DNA of 64,000 bases from Craterostigma plantagineum (GCA_027422505.1 JAPQWV010001600.1:16117-80116); one strand, 5' to 3'. Shown: positions 1 through 12,200, counted from the stretch's first letter. The notes: a model not told the origin generated them from the sequence alone. Translations and numbers: made by a program.

Positions 1-561
1 AAAAATATAAATATTATTATAATATTTTATTAAATTAATGAAAGGTTCATATTGAAGGCGACGCGGCTGATTCCTGGCCACCCGTTTTGAGCGGTCCAGA
101 AGAGGTGAAGACATCTATAAATAGGCTGAAGATTCTTCAGTTATTATCATCACAAATACATTCGAGTTTTACAATATAGAGAGAGTAGTTCGAGTGAATT
201 GCGAGGTTATCAGTTCGGGTAGAAACTGAGGGTTCCACATCCACAGAGAGGTGTGAGGTAAACACGAGTGGTAAAAGTGAGATAGTAAAAATTTGAGGGT
301 TGTAATTTTTACTATAGTGAAGATTTTGCCGACTCGGCCGTGGTTTTTCCCTCTTCGTTAACAGAGGGTTTTCCACGTTAAAATTCTGGTGTTCTTTCTT
401 ACCTTACGGTAATTTTATTTTTACCGGGGTAGTTACTGTGTGGGTCCCACCAAATTTACCCCGTGGGTCCCACTTCTCTCGATCGTCGTACCGAGCCAAC
501 CCGGGACCTGTTCTGCTGCTCCGCCCACTGACCACCGCGGGGCCCACCACCATTCCCAACA
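1..561 (+). mobile_element. Ty1/copia 5' LTR, left end cut by window edge
   Basis: The segment matches the complete LTR at 4442-5049 apart from scattered substitutions and lacks only the first 40-odd bases. It ends in CCAACA, the inverted complement of the TGTTGG that starts the other LTR. A tRNA-Met primer-binding site follows two bases later, which fixes this as a 5' LTR. Confidence 0.9.
116..123 (+). promoter_or_regulatory. TATA box of the copia LTR
   Basis: TATAAATA lies at the expected place for the LTR promoter (U3/R border). The same octamer is kept in the second LTR at 4602-4609. The third LTR is rearranged upstream of this point and has lost it. Confidence 0.6.
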
Positions 562-563
562 AG

Positions 564-575
564 TGGTATCAGAGC
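564..575 (+). other. Primer-binding site for initiator tRNA-Met (copia)
   Basis: TGGTATCAGAGC begins two bases after the LTR end. It is the usual complement of the 3' end of initiator tRNA-Met used by plant copia elements. Confidence 0.85.
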
Positions 576-670
576 CTGATAGTATTCTGATTATGCTCTG
601 TGATTGCAGCTTTGACTGACCTTCCACATCAGAAAAGACACTAGTAGGTTGCTGGTAGATTGTGACGGCC

Positions 671-3600
671 ATGGAGAACGACGGAAGAATGATCAAGTTG
701 ACAGTAACGAATTACTCCATATGGAAATCAAGGATGGAGGATTATCTTTATTGCAAAGACCTCCATGAACCAATCGAAAATGAAGGCAAGATGCCTGAAG
801 GCGGGAATGCTGATCAATAGAAGAAATTGCAAAGAAAGACGCTAGCTGTCATCCGCCAATGGGTGGATATAAGCCTCTACAACCACGTCCGAAATGAGTC
901 AAACCCCTACAAACTCTGGACGAAATTGGAGGGTATGTACGAGGTGACAATGCGCTGAGCAAGGTATTCATGATGCGGAAACTCATGAAGGTGAAGCTGA
1001 ACGAGGGACGATCAGTTGCTGAACATCTGAATGACTTTGAAGGGCTGGTAACTCAACTCACAAGTGCCGGTCTAGTCCTTGATGATGAGCTACAAGCTTG
1101 TCTACTACTGGGATCTCTACCTGATAGCTGGGATACGTTGGTGGTATCGCTCACTAACTCGGCACCAAGTGGTAAAGTCACGATGGAGATGGTGAAGAAC
1201 AGGCTCTACAATGAAGAGCTACGACGAAAGGATGCTGCCAGTACCAGTACGGGAAATCAGGCCCTTGTCATGGAGAATGGGGGTCGGAGCAAGAGTAGAG
1301 GACCAAAAGGACACGATAAGTCAAAAGATAGATCCAAGTGCAGGGAGATGAGGAAGTGCTACCATTGTGGAAAAGTTGGCCACTTACAAAGAAAGACTTC
1401 TCAACAGAAAACAGAAACAAGATGATGAGAAGAACACGCCTGCAATCGCCTTCAACGATGGTGGAGAGGTTACTCTGGTGAATGAAGTAGACTGTTGTCA
1501 TGTTGGGGATGCAAGCACCGAATGGGTAGTGGACTCTGGTGCCTCCTACCATTGTGTTCCAAGGCGTGAATACTTCTCCACATATAAGCCGAGAAACTTT
1601 GGCACTACCAAGATGGGTAACCAAAGTGTTTCTAAAATAGTGGGGATCGGTGATATCTGTATCCAGACGAGCGTAGGGTGCACATTACGGCTGAAAGATG
1701 TGCTACACATACCAGACCTGCGTCTCAACCTAGTTTATATGAAGGTGCTGGACAACGAAGGATACTATAATGAGATGGAAAATGGCAACTGGAAACTCAC
1801 CAAGGGATCGCTGGTGGTAGCGAGAGGAAAGCTATGTTGCTCGCTGTACAAGATGCACGCAACGATATGTGCTAACCAACGCAGTTGAAGATGATGCTTC
1901 TCCAAATTTGTGGCACAGACGGCTGGCGCACGTAGGAGAAAAGGGGTTGAATGTCTTGGCTAGAAAGTCCCTCATACCAGTAGCCAAGGAGAAAGCGCTA
2001 AACCCCTGCGATTATTGCTTTTTTGGGAAGCAACATAGAGTTTCATTCGCGAAGAATTTAACCAGGCGAATGAAGAAGTTGGAGTTGGTACACTCTGACG
2101 AATGCGGACCCATGGAAGTCGAATCTCTGGGAGGTAGTAAATATTTTCTGACTTTCACTGATGATGCGTCTCGCAAGAAATGGGTATATCTGTTGCGGAC
2201 GAAGGACCAGGTGTTCTATTATTTTAAGAAGTTCCATGTAATGGTGGAAAGAGAAACGGGAATGCCGCTAAAGTGTCTACGCACAGATAATGGTGGTGAA
2301 TACATCTCTCGGGCGTTTAGAGATTATTCTACGAAGCAGAGCATTAGGCATGAGAAGATAGATCCTGGCACTCCTCAGCAAAATGGTGCCGCAGAGAGGA
2401 TGAACCGAACCATTATGGAGAGAGTCCGAGCAATGCTCAAGATGGCTAATCTATCTAAGTCATTTTGGGGGAAGCTGTTAACACTGCAGTCTATCTTATC
2501 AACCGACTACCTTCATCAGCGTTGGATTTCGATATACCAGAGAAGGTGTGGACCGGTCGAGACATCTCATACTCACATTTGAGAGTGTTTGGCTGCAAGG
2601 CATTCATTCATGTGCCGAAGGAACAACGATCGAAGCTCGATGATAAATCGAATCCTTGCATCTTTGTTGGGTACGGAGACGAGGAATTCGGCTACAGACT
2701 TTGGGATCCAAAGAAGAAGAAGACTGTTCGAAGTCGCGACGTAGTATTCCATGAGCATGAGATCATGGGAGACTCAGGCGAAACAAAATCCACAGGTATC
2801 CGAGTTCTGATTATATTTTGCTTACTGATGAGGGGGAGCCAGAGAGCTTCCAAGAAGTACAATATTCTAGGGACAAAGATTGTTGGACAAAGGCCATGCA
2901 AGAGGAAATGGATTCTCTGAAGAAGAATGATACGTACGAGTTAGTTCGATTGCCGAAAGGGAAAAAGACACTCAAGAACAAATGGGTGTACAAATTGAAG
3001 AAGGATGATGGCAAGCTGGTCAGATACAAGGCTCGATTAGTGGTCAAAGGTTTTACTCAGAGGAAGGGGATCGAGTTTGACGAAATATTTTCACCGGTCG
3101 TGAAGATGAGTTCAATCAGAGTCATACTGGGACTAGCTGCTACCATGGATCTTCACTTGGAGCAACTCCACGTGAAGACCGCATTCTTGCATGCTGATCT
3201 AGATGATGAGATATATATGGAACAACCAGAAGGATTCAAGGTTAGAGGTAAAGAGGACATGGTCTGCCGGCTGAAGAAAAGCTTGTACGGTCTGAAACAA
3301 GCTCCACGGCAATGGTACAAGAAGTTTGATTCTTTCATGATGCATCAGGTGTTCAAGAGAACAGATGCAGATCCATGTGTTTACGTCCGGAGATACTCTA
3401 ACGGTAAATTTATCGTTCTTCTCATGTATGTTGATGATATGCTAATTGTCGGACAAGATGCAAGGATGATTAGCAGGTTGAAGAAAGATTTGTCAAAGAC
3501 GTTTGACATGAAGGATTTGGGTGCGGCAAAGCGGATTCTCGGAATGGAGATTACCCGAGATAGGAAAGCTGGGAAATTGTGGTTATCCCAGGAGCTCTAT

Positions 3601-4389
3601 ATTGAACGAGTTCTAGAGAGGTTTGATATGAAGGATGCTAAGCCAGTTAGCATGCCACTTGCCGCTCACTTTCAGTTGCGAAAGAAATCTGGTCCATTAA
3701 CAAGAGAAGATGGAGAAGATGTCCCAGATATTCCATATTCATCGGCGGTCGGAAGTTTGACGTACGCTATGGTGTGTACGAGGCCAGATATCGCTCACGC
3801 AGTTGGCGTTGTGAGTCGATTTCCATCGAACCGGAAAGTCACATTGAGAAGCAGTGAAGTGGATCATGAGGTACCTGAGAGGAACTTCCAAATTATGCCC
3901 AACATTTGGAAGTGGTAAATGTTTTCTTACAGGCTATACGGATGCTGATACGGCCGGTGATCTCGACAGCAGAAAGTCGACGTCAGGATATATATTTACA
4001 TTCTCAGGGGGAGCTATCTCATGGCAGTCCAGGCTACAAAAATGTGTTTCTTTATCAACTACTGAAGCAGAGTATGTTGCAGCAACGGAAGATGGCAAGG
4101 AGATGCTCTGGTTGAAGAGATTTCTTCAGGAGTTGGGCATTCAGCAGGAGGAGTACATAATATTTTGCGTAGTCAAAGTACTTTGGACTTGAGCAAGAAT
4201 ACTGTGTATCATTCAAGGACGAAACACATCGATGTTCGCTATCATTGGCTCAGACTAGCTATTGAGGAGAAAGCGTTCAAGCTGCAGAAGATCCACACGG
4301 ACAAGAATGTTGCGGACATTCTGACGAAGGTTATTCCCAAAGAGGAGACAGAGTTCTGCGCCGGGGTTGCCGGCATGGGGTATCGCTGA
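671..4389 (+). pseudogene. Ty1/copia gag-pol polyprotein, frameshifted
   Basis: The reading starts at ATG 671 and would have made the capsid and enzymes of a copia element, probably of the Tork/TNT1-like group (inferred). In order: gag with a CCHC knuckle near 1353-1390 (CYHCGKVGH, last Cys lost); protease WVVDSGASYH near 1530; GAG-pre-integrase (LWHRRLAHVG) near 1910; integrase with its D, D (RTDNGGEY) and E (NGAAERMNR); reverse transcriptase with YVDD near 3430; RNase H near 3940-4300 ending at TGA 4389. It is dead as a single polyprotein. There is an in-frame TAG at 818, a one-base loss near 942, and further frame changes near 1400, 1870, 2467, 2800 and 3850. Each block remains recognisable, so the decay is moderate. 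A polypurine tract (about 4428-4440) and the LTR at 4442 follow. Confidence 0.92.
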
Positions 4390-4427
4390 GGCAGTAGGAA
4401 GTCTCTCCTGCAAATAATGAATGAGGC

Positions 4428-4440
4428 TGGATGGGGAGAA
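4428..4440 (+). other. Polypurine tract of the copia element
   Basis: GGATGGGGAGAA lies directly before the TGTTGG start of the LTR. The same tract precedes the third LTR near 7290-7302. Confidence 0.7.
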
Positions 4441-4441
4441 T

Positions 4442-5049
4442 TGTTGGTCCAGCCACTTGCAACGGCCACCAACATTGAAAAAGAAAAATAATAAAATATT
4501 ATTATAATATTTTATTAAATTAATGAAAGGTTCACATTGAAGGGCGACGCGGTTGATTACTGGCCACCCGTTTTGAGCGATCCAGAAGAGGTGAAGACAT
4601 CTATAAATAGGCTGAAAATTCTTCAGTTATTATCATCACAAATACATTCGAGTTTTACTATATAGAGAGAGTAGTTCGAGTGAATTGTGAGGTTATCAGT
4701 TCGGGTAGAAACTGATAGGGTTTCACATCCACAGAGAGGTGTGAGGTAAACACGAGTGATAAAAGTGAGATAGTAAAAATTCGAGGGTTGTAATTTTTAC
4801 TATAGTGAAGATTTTGCCGACTCAGCCGTGGTTTTTCCCTCTTCGTTAACAGAGGGTTTTCCACGTTAAAATTCTGGTGTTCTTTCTTACCTTACAGTAA
4901 TTTTATTTTTACCGGGGTAGTTACTGTGCGTGTCCCACCAAATTTACCCCGTGGGTCCCACTTCTCCCGATCGTCGTACCGAGCCAAACCGGGACCTATT
5001 CCGCTGCGGGGCCCACTGACCACCGCGGGGCCCACCACCATTCCCAACA
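4442..5049 (+). mobile_element. Complete copia LTR (608 bp)
   Basis: The LTR is bounded by TGTTGG and CCAACA and lies directly after a polypurine tract, so it is the 3' LTR of the first unit. The sequence to its right is not ordinary flank. It resumes in the middle of reverse transcriptase, so this LTR is shared with a second, 5'-truncated unit, as expected after recombination between copies. Confidence 0.9.
4602..4609 (+). promoter_or_regulatory. TATA box of the second copia LTR
   Basis: TATAAATA sits at the same position as in the first LTR. Confidence 0.55.
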
Positions 5050-7303
5050 AGTATCCCAAGAGCGCTATATTGAACGAGTTCTAGAGAGGTTCAATATGAA
5101 GGATGCTAAGCCAGTTAGCACGCCACTTGCCGCTCACTTTCAGTTGTGAAAGAAATCCGATCCATTAACAAGAGAAGATGGAGAAGATGTCCCGGATATT
5201 CCATATTCATCGGCGGTCGGAAGTTTGATGTACGCTATGGTTTGTATGAGGCCAGATATCGCTCACGCAGTTGGCGTTGTGAGTCGATTTCCATCGAATC
5301 CCGGAAAGTCACATTGGAAAGCAGTGAAGTGGATCATGAGGTACCTGAGAGGAACTTCCAAATTATGCCTAACATTTGGAAGTGGTAAATGTTTTCTTAC
5401 ACGCTATACGGGCGCTGATATGGCCGGTAATCTCGACTGGCTCGGCCCAAAGCCTTGCTACTCAACCTTTCACTTTCTTATGCTTGCGTTCAGAAATAAG
5501 CGTCGAGAGATCGTTTTGCTCGCCCCAAACCCAACGTACTTGGCCTGTTTGATAAAGTTTGGCATCGGACTTAAAGCTCTCGTGTTTGCCTCACTCGATC
5601 TCACACCAACAAGAAACGAATAAGACAGATGACACAAGATTTACGGGAAAACCCACTCCAAACTTAGAGTGGGGAAAAACCCGGTACGAGCTTAAAGACT
5701 CGCACAAATAAGCCGCTCGTTTACAGAACTCGCCTAGCTTATATGAACACTCGCACAACAATCGAAACTACATCCTTAAGCTATCGAAAGTATTACACGT
5801 TTAGACAATTTTCCCACAATATCAATTGATGACTCGAATGCTTGGCAAAATGCTTCACAAGGCCTTTTTATAGACTTGGCCAAGCCATCCTCCCATGTGC
5901 CTTGATGGAATCTCGCCCATGTGAGGTGTTGGCTTGGACTCATGGCCATGTGCTCGAGTGGCTTGGACACAAGGAATCTCGCCCATGCTTAGTGGGACAA
6001 AGGCATGTTGCCAATGATTTTTATGGGACAAAAGGATGTCGCCCATGTTCTTGGTGGGACAAAGCACTTTCGGCTGTAGGGTTAGTTCATCAGCTACCCA
6101 TGTGATGCCAGCCTGTTAAAGCCATCTTTTGCCCATGCGATGCCAGCGTGTCACCGACCATCTCTAGCCCATGTTGTGCCAGCCTGGCTCATGCACAAGC
6201 CATGCCATGCAAGTCTGCCCGATGCCTAATGTCGCTGGCCAAGTCGGGCGCGCGCGCCAATGGCTTCCGCCAGGCTCCCACATCCGTGTGCTGGATTGTT
6301 CCGCAATCACGCACAAGTCCGCGCGAGCGTGTTGGCCTACTGTGCACTCATTGTGCCCCGCATATTCGACAACGGCTGCGCGCGTCCTTTGCCGAATGCC
6401 CACTCAAGTCCATCGAGCTGGCGCTTGCCACAAGCTATGTGCGCCAAGGCTAATATCCGTCTAATGTCGCGTATATGCCCATGTTCGAGCGAATTGCCCA
6501 TCTGACTTTCGGCCACCTCATGGGTCAAGTTCGTGTGTGGCCAGACCTACTCATCTGGCCACTGCCCGGCAGATCATTTCTGCCGAACATATCTCGGGGT
6601 CTAGGCACCATCGAGCCCGACCAAGTCAAGATCCGTCAACTACATAACAGTTCTCCCCCGCCTGAATCAGCGACGCCCTCGTCGACGATCCCGGGAGCTG
6701 GTTTTCATGGAATTTCTTCAAGAAGCTTACATGGAACACCGGGTGGATTCGATACTTTGGTGGAAGGAGCAATCTGTACGCCACTTGGCCGACTCGATTC
6801 ACGATCTCGAATGGCCCATCGTACTTTGGCACCAAGTGGCCGATGGGCTACAAAGTGGCCCATCTCAGGGGGAGCTATCTCATGGCAGTCCAGGTTACAA
6901 AAAATGTGTTTCTTTATCAACTACTGAAGCAGAGTATGTTGCAGCAACGGAAGATGGCAAGGAGATGCTCTGGTTGAAGAGATTTCTTCAGGAGTTGGGC
7001 ATTCAGCAGGAGGAGTACATAATATTTTGCGTAGTCAAAGTACTTTGGACTTGAGCAAGAATACTGTGTATCATTCAAGGACGAAACACATCGATGTTCG
7101 CTATCATTGGCTCAGACTAGCTATTGAGGAGAAAGCGTTCAAGCTGCAGAAGATCCACACGGACAAGAATGTTGCGGACATTCTGACGAAGGTTATTCCC
7201 AAAGAGGAGACAGAGTTCTGCGCCGGGGTTGCCGGCATGGGGTATCGCTGAGGCAGTAGGAAGTCTCTCCTGCAAATAATGAATGAGGCTGGATGGGGAG
7301 AAT
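5050..7303 (+). pseudogene. Second, truncated copia unit (end of RT plus RNase H)
   Basis: 5050-5437 repeats the end of reverse transcriptase and the start of RNase H of the first unit (equivalent to about 3585-3972). 6866-7303 repeats the rest of RNase H, the stop codon and the polypurine tract. The two parts are separated by foreign DNA at 5438-6865, and about 36 bases of the copia target are missing at the junction. Everything from the primer-binding site to mid-RT is absent. Identity to the first unit is high, including the unusual TGA-ended C-terminus, so the two copies split recently. Confidence 0.85.
5438..6865 (-). mobile_element. Ty3/gypsy 3' fragment inserted in the second copia unit
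   Basis: On the minus strand, 6835-6626 encodes the GPY/F-type end of a gypsy integrase ([22 protein letters not shown]). A purine-rich tract follows (6650-6662 on the plus strand as its complement), and then what looks like an LTR from 6649 down to about 5438, starting TGTTAT on the minus strand. The LTR left end is inferred from where copia homology stops. It carries repeated CGCCCATG-type motifs. The 5' part of the element is missing, and no target duplication is visible because copia bases were deleted at the site. Confidence 0.65.
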
Positions 7304-7513
7304 TGTTGGTCCAGCCACTTGCAACGGCCACCAACATTGAAAAAGAAAAATAATAAAATATTATTATAATATTTTATTAAATTAATGAAAGGTTCACATT
7401 GAAGGGCGACGCAGTTGATTAAATTAATGAAAGGTATCGCTGAGGCAGTAGGAAGTCTCTCCTGCAAATTAATGAAAGGTTCACATTGAAGGGCGACGAA
7501 GGTTATTCCCAAA
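7304..7513 (+). mobile_element. Third copia LTR, truncated and scrambled
   Basis: 7304-7420 is a normal LTR start. It is followed by a patchwork: 7421-7434 repeats LTR bases, 7435-7469 repeats the post-stop segment found at 7243-7277, about 7469-7498 repeats the LTR start again, and about 7495-7513 repeats a piece of RNase H found near 7185-7203. No promoter or LTR end remains. Confidence 0.8.
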
Positions 7514-8055
7514 CAAAATGGGATGGAACCACTTATATGATTGTGAGGTTTCAACTGCAACTGTTTTTATTTCTCCAATTTTCTTCTCTTTTCTTTTTAA
7601 AAAAAAATAGAAAAAAAGGAGTAAAAACAGCTAAGATTCCACATATTATCATCATAAATCCTGCCTCAGGGCATTTAGAACATGCTTTGATGTAATTATG
7701 TCGTGTAAGAAAAATGATAAAGATTACGTACATGTGCATATATATGTACGTGTAATGTGAGCCCTTTTGGTTTATCTTCATATAATTATAAATACTTTCC
7801 AACTCCTCGGAGTACTCGATTAGTCGATTACACATATCGCAGGTTGATGAGTGAGAGAGATCGAGAGATGGAGAGAGGAGGGAGAGAGGAAGAGAAGTAA
7901 CGTAGGCCGAGGCATTCTCTCATGTTCAGTAACGAACATGGGCTGGGCTGTGAACTGAAATTTTTTGTTTTTTTTGGGAGATGGGATTGATGGTGATTTG
8001 AGGGGACCGGATTTCTCTGTTTTTGTTGTTGCATAATGTATAAACAATGATTGAG
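7514..8055. other. Intergenic, no feature recognised
   Basis: AT-rich sequence with a purine-rich GA stretch near 7845-7895. No conserved frame or known repeat was seen. It ends where the outer arm of the palindrome begins. Confidence 0.4.
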
Positions 8056-8116
8056 GGAATAACTTTTTTGAAAATTCCTGTGTAACTATTAGGCCCATTA
8101 AAACTCTAAATTAATA

Positions 8117-8380
8117 CTTCCTCCGTCCCATCTAATTCTTCCCAAAGATTAGTGGGCAAGGAGATTAAGAAACCACATTATTTTAATATTATAGTACACC
8201 TTTTGAGGTATGGAGCGAAAAGAGTTATTAGTAGACACGCAAATCAAGAAGACTTTTTTTAATATTAACGGTGTAATAAGTTTAATTAGTTGGATAATTT
8301 TTACCAAAAATAGAAATGGGAAGAATTATGTGGGACGCCCAAAATAGAAATATGGGAAAAAATAAGTGGGACTGAGGTAG
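8117..8380. mobile_element. Stowaway-like MITE, left arm
   Basis: The ends are inverted (CTTCCTCCGTCCCA and TGGGAC..GAGGTAG) and flanked by TA on both sides, as for Tc1/mariner-derived MITEs. The element has a mirrored copy in the right arm at 27839-28100, so it predates the inverted duplication. Confidence 0.75.
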
Positions 8381-9032
8381 TAATTCATAAAAATTATAAT
8401 TATAAATTATGATAATTTGTTAAAATAAGAATCTATTTGTTACTAATTTTCTTAAATTTTAATCTAATTGGATTTTATCCCCAACTTTTTTTTAATTGTA
8501 GTCAATAGTTCCGATATCAAGTTCTCTAGCTGCAACCAAAAATTGTGAAGCGCTATTGTCGCTTAATATTCCCACCCTTCTGAAAGTTGGTTGAGCGATG
8601 CTTCAATGATATCCAAAGAGCATTTGATATTGTACCTTGACTAATTTTGAAACGATATTTTTCATTATTCACACTAGTAAATTGTTTTAAGTACATGAAT
8701 ATAATTAATAAACATATTTAAATTCATTTATCGTCAATACATTTTAATTTGTGGAATTTAAATTGTCTCTCTTTTAATTAATAAAATATTAATTTATCGA
8801 TATATTAATATCTCTCTAAATTAATAAAATTTCATGGTCCCAATGTTACTAATTATAGAAGTTTTACTGGATAGGCTAGATTGTGTATCAATTTGGCCTA
8901 ACAAATCCACCAACAAAAATTGAAGGACTACAATTGAAATATAAGAAACGTGAGGAGTCGATCGTATAAACTAATGCAGAGCTCATACGACCCAGTGTTT
9001 TGGATCGGGTTAGTAAGTCCACTATTTTTCCA

Positions 9033-9180
9033 AAACGATAGCTTGTATTGATAAACAAAAGTACATGAAATAAATAGCCCAAAGGGTCTCTCCGGTGACA
9101 TCATTGTCCGGTAGAGAACAAAGGCTCACATAGGAGCACAAACACACCAACAAAACTAAAATCCGAACCATAAAAAATAT
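9033..9180 (-). repeat. Non-LTR retroposon 3' end fragment
   Basis: Read on the minus strand it ends in the block CAAGCTATCGTTTTGGAAA. The same ending is seen at 32070-32190 and, inverted, at 51221-51340. It is a short 3' remnant of that retroposon family. Confidence 0.55.
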
Positions 9181-9661
9181 TAGTAACTTATGCACGCTCA
9201 AATGCGTGTGCTATTTTATTAAATTTGTTTTAGTGTGAAATATTTCATACAAAGCATAATTTAAATTTAATTTATAAATATGTAAAAAGAAAAAAGTAAT
9301 TTATTATAATTTAATGTATGATAGTAATTAACTAAAAAAGTACTAAACTAAATATCTATGCTATTATATAAAGGATGGGGTGGTTATAAACTGCCAAAAT
9401 TGGCTCTCACTTGTTTGCCATTTAGTCCTCTCATTGTTAATTAATTACTTTAATAATTTTTATATTACTTTTAAATTTTTTTATTTATTATACTTATATC
9501 CCACTAGGCCCGAAAATACCGCTCAACCCCAACACTCCCTCTCCTCACTTCATCGGAGTTTGTCACTTCTCTTCACTAACTCCAATCTTCGAAAAAGGGA
9601 AAGAAAAAATTCAGTCTTTGCATAAGCCCTAGCCCTATCTGCCCTCGTATGAGCCTTAATT

Positions 9662-10570
9662 ATGTCTGCCGCGCCAGCTAGCGACGGCGGCGCTAACGCC
9701 GTCGTCATGCAGCCGTCCACCACCACCGCAATCGTCAATACGACGGCGTTACCCGTCAAGAAGGCGCCGCCGAAGGATCGACACAGCAAGGTCGACGGCC
9801 GCGGGCGGCGCATGCGCATGCCGATCGTCTGCGCCGCCCGAGTTTTTCAGCTCACGCGCGAGCTCGGCCACAAATCCGATGGGCAGACCATAGAGTGGCT
9901 CCTCAGGCACGCCGAGCCGTCGATCATCGCCGCCACCGGAACCAAGACAACCCCCGCATCTTTCTCCACGCTGTCTCCGGCGGCAGTGCCGCCACCGCCG
10001 CTGCCTTACTCATCGACCACCAAGCGAAAGCTCTCACCCTAGCTCACAATCCCCATCATATATCCTCGTCGCCGTTCTTCCTCGGCAAGAGGCTCCGTTC
10101 TTCGAACGAAGAAGATGACGACGGCGACGAATCTCGCGGTGGGGGTTTCTGGGCTCTCCCGGCGAGGCCCGACCTAGCCGCTGCCCAAGTTTGGAGCTTT
10201 GCAGCGCCGCCGCCGAGCACTACTCACGATAACGCTCATCATCATCATCAGTCGTCGTCGCTTGCTACGTTTAGATTCTTATATCAACATCAAACCCTTC
10301 TTCTTCGCTCGGATAGGCGAAGCTTCCGCCGCTAGGGTTGGGAATTACTTGCCCATGGGCCATCATCTCAATCTGCTCGCCTCAGTATCTGCTTTATATA
10401 GACTGATGATCGGCTTATATAGTTTGCTCGATCATCAATCTGCTGATGATGATGCAACGTTGCCTGTTGTGGTAGGCTCGAATTATATAGCTATTGTTTC
10501 TCATATGCCTGAGATGAATGCTTTGAGCAGTCGATGGTCCATGAAAATGGAGGTCTGCGAAGTACTATAA
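9662..10570 (+). pseudogene. TCP21/CHE-like class I TCP transcription factor, frameshifted (left copy)
   Basis: The gene encodes a nuclear, plant-specific bHLH-type DNA-binding protein. The TCP domain starts near residue 38 ([17 protein letters not shown]) and ends with [15 protein letters not shown], the class I form. Later blocks match the TCP21/CHE type: SSPFFLGKRLR, GFWALPARPD, QVWSFA and GEASAARVGNYLP. They lie in different frames. The frame opened at ATG 9662 stops at 10042 after a likely one-base loss in a C run; the next blocks are in another frame up to about 10300, and the GEASAARV block returns to the first frame. No intron is expected in this gene type. Both frame changes are also present in the right-arm copy, so they arose before the duplication. 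The C-terminus after LNLLAS is not conserved. A truncated protein with an intact TCP domain could still be made. Confidence 0.88.
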
Positions 10571-11105
10571 GTTTGTATATATATATATATATATAATATA
10601 TATAGATGTTATGGTGTTCACCTTGCGTGATACCATGCGTGGGCACCTATTGTGTGGCATTTTTTTATGCCACGTCAACATGCCAAATCAACTCCCGACG
10701 GATTCACTGATCCCATGTATAGGATATAGTCAATAAAAAATCACATCGTATGTTGATTTGGCTCGTTGATGTGGTTGGTGCTCACGAAGATTGTCACGCA
10801 TTACTCTCTATATGTATTATATATATCTAAAGTTGGCCTTGGAGATTGAAGCATATGTAGTTTCATTTCATGTCATAACAATCTTGTAAGTTGTACTGTC
10901 CCATTTTAGGACAGAGTTAATTAACCAGTGCTTGGCCTTGCTTGTCAGTGCTTAATGGAGGTATCGAGGGCAATTGGATATAAAGATATTATCTGAGGAC
11001 TCGATTGTAATTTTCTAAAACCTACTGCTGGAACAGAAAACCCTATAAACAAATAAAGGATGAAAAGAAAAGCTACAGCCCCTTATTCTCCCGTGACATG
11101 ACATT
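10571..11105. other. Downstream of the TCP copy, no gene seen
   Basis: AT-rich DNA including a TA dinucleotide run at 10577-10605. It is present in mirrored form at 25116-25647. No coding signal was recognised. Confidence 0.4.
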
Positions 11106-12200
11106 TTTTTTTTTTTGGGGAAGTTCACTAAAGAAAAAGAAAAGAACATAGTACAAAACAGCGTGCATGATATTGCTCATGATGCGGCAAGCGATAAGAT
11201 TCTACCGACCAGACATCACACAAAACCAAGTAGCCCAGACAACCAACAAGATCCCAACAAGACCAAAGCTTATGCCACAGAACCAAAGGCAGCAGACAAA
11301 AGTCCCACTAGACATAACAGAAAACAGGAGAATCAAGAGAGATCGTCCTAGGTTAACCAAGCAATACGCCAAACCCGACGCATAGCACTCGATTGTAGCT
11401 GGTATTTAGGCGGAAGAGTGGATAGGCGGGTGCTTAGAAGTGCCTCAATCTCCGCAACTATTCGGTCCGGCGATCTTCTTCTCCCTTCGCGCCATCTTTT
11501 GTTGCGTTCCAGCCACAGATGGTAGATCAATGATGCAAGAGCGTGGCGAGGTCCCATCCAAGCTAAGTGTCTGCTTCGCCACTTACGCGCCGCCCAATGG
11601 ATACCTTCGAACCAGTCCCTGCAAGACCACCCAAAATGCATGTGATTACGTAATAATCGAAGGCAACGTCTAGAAAATGAGCATTCAAAAAAAAGGTTTC
11701 GTGTTGTCTCCGCAATCTCCGTCGCAAAGAAGACAGGTAGAGTTTCCCGCCGCTGCCGCCACCCACGGTTTGTCGCGCGCCGCCAATCTGTCTCTAATCG
11801 CGAGCCAAAGGATGAGTTCATGCCGCGGAATCGAGATCGGGCCTCCAAAAAGCGTGTACCAAGGGACGTGAGGTCGTCTCAATCTGATGTTCTCCCTAGC
11901 CGAATGGGTCGAGAAACGTCCATCCCCAGAAGCGATCCAGCGAATCGTGTCCATCTCTCCAGGCCGAAAAGGTGGGAGAAGTGGGGTGATCTCGACGAAA
12001 TCCGCCGAGGCACGTACCGGCCTAGCAGGCCAGTTCCATCCGTCCGCAGTGATGACGGCGCTAAGTCTAGAATCACAGGGTAGGCCCATTACCCTAGGCC
12101 CACGTGGGAAAAGTTCCACCAATGGCCCCACGAGATAAAATCCCATTCTACCATATCATAGGCCTTCGCAAGGTCCACTTTAGAAGCCACACGCTCAGGC
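11106..12200 (-). mobile_element. LINE relic with internal deletion
   Basis: On the minus strand, about 12195-12140 reads KVDLAKAYDMVEWDF, a LINE reverse-transcriptase motif. It jumps directly to the C-terminal part: PLVELFPRGP (about 12120), PISIPRHELILWLAI and the zinc-binding CLLCDGDCGD (about 11720), then the tail to 11348. Most of the RT is therefore deleted. A T-run at 11106-11117 is the poly-A tail. The right arm keeps only the 3' end of this LINE. Confidence 0.8.

Noticed and set aside
5842..6505. Several open frames of 80-100 codons in the gypsy LTR
   Set aside because: They overlap on both strands within LTR repeats and match nothing recognisable.
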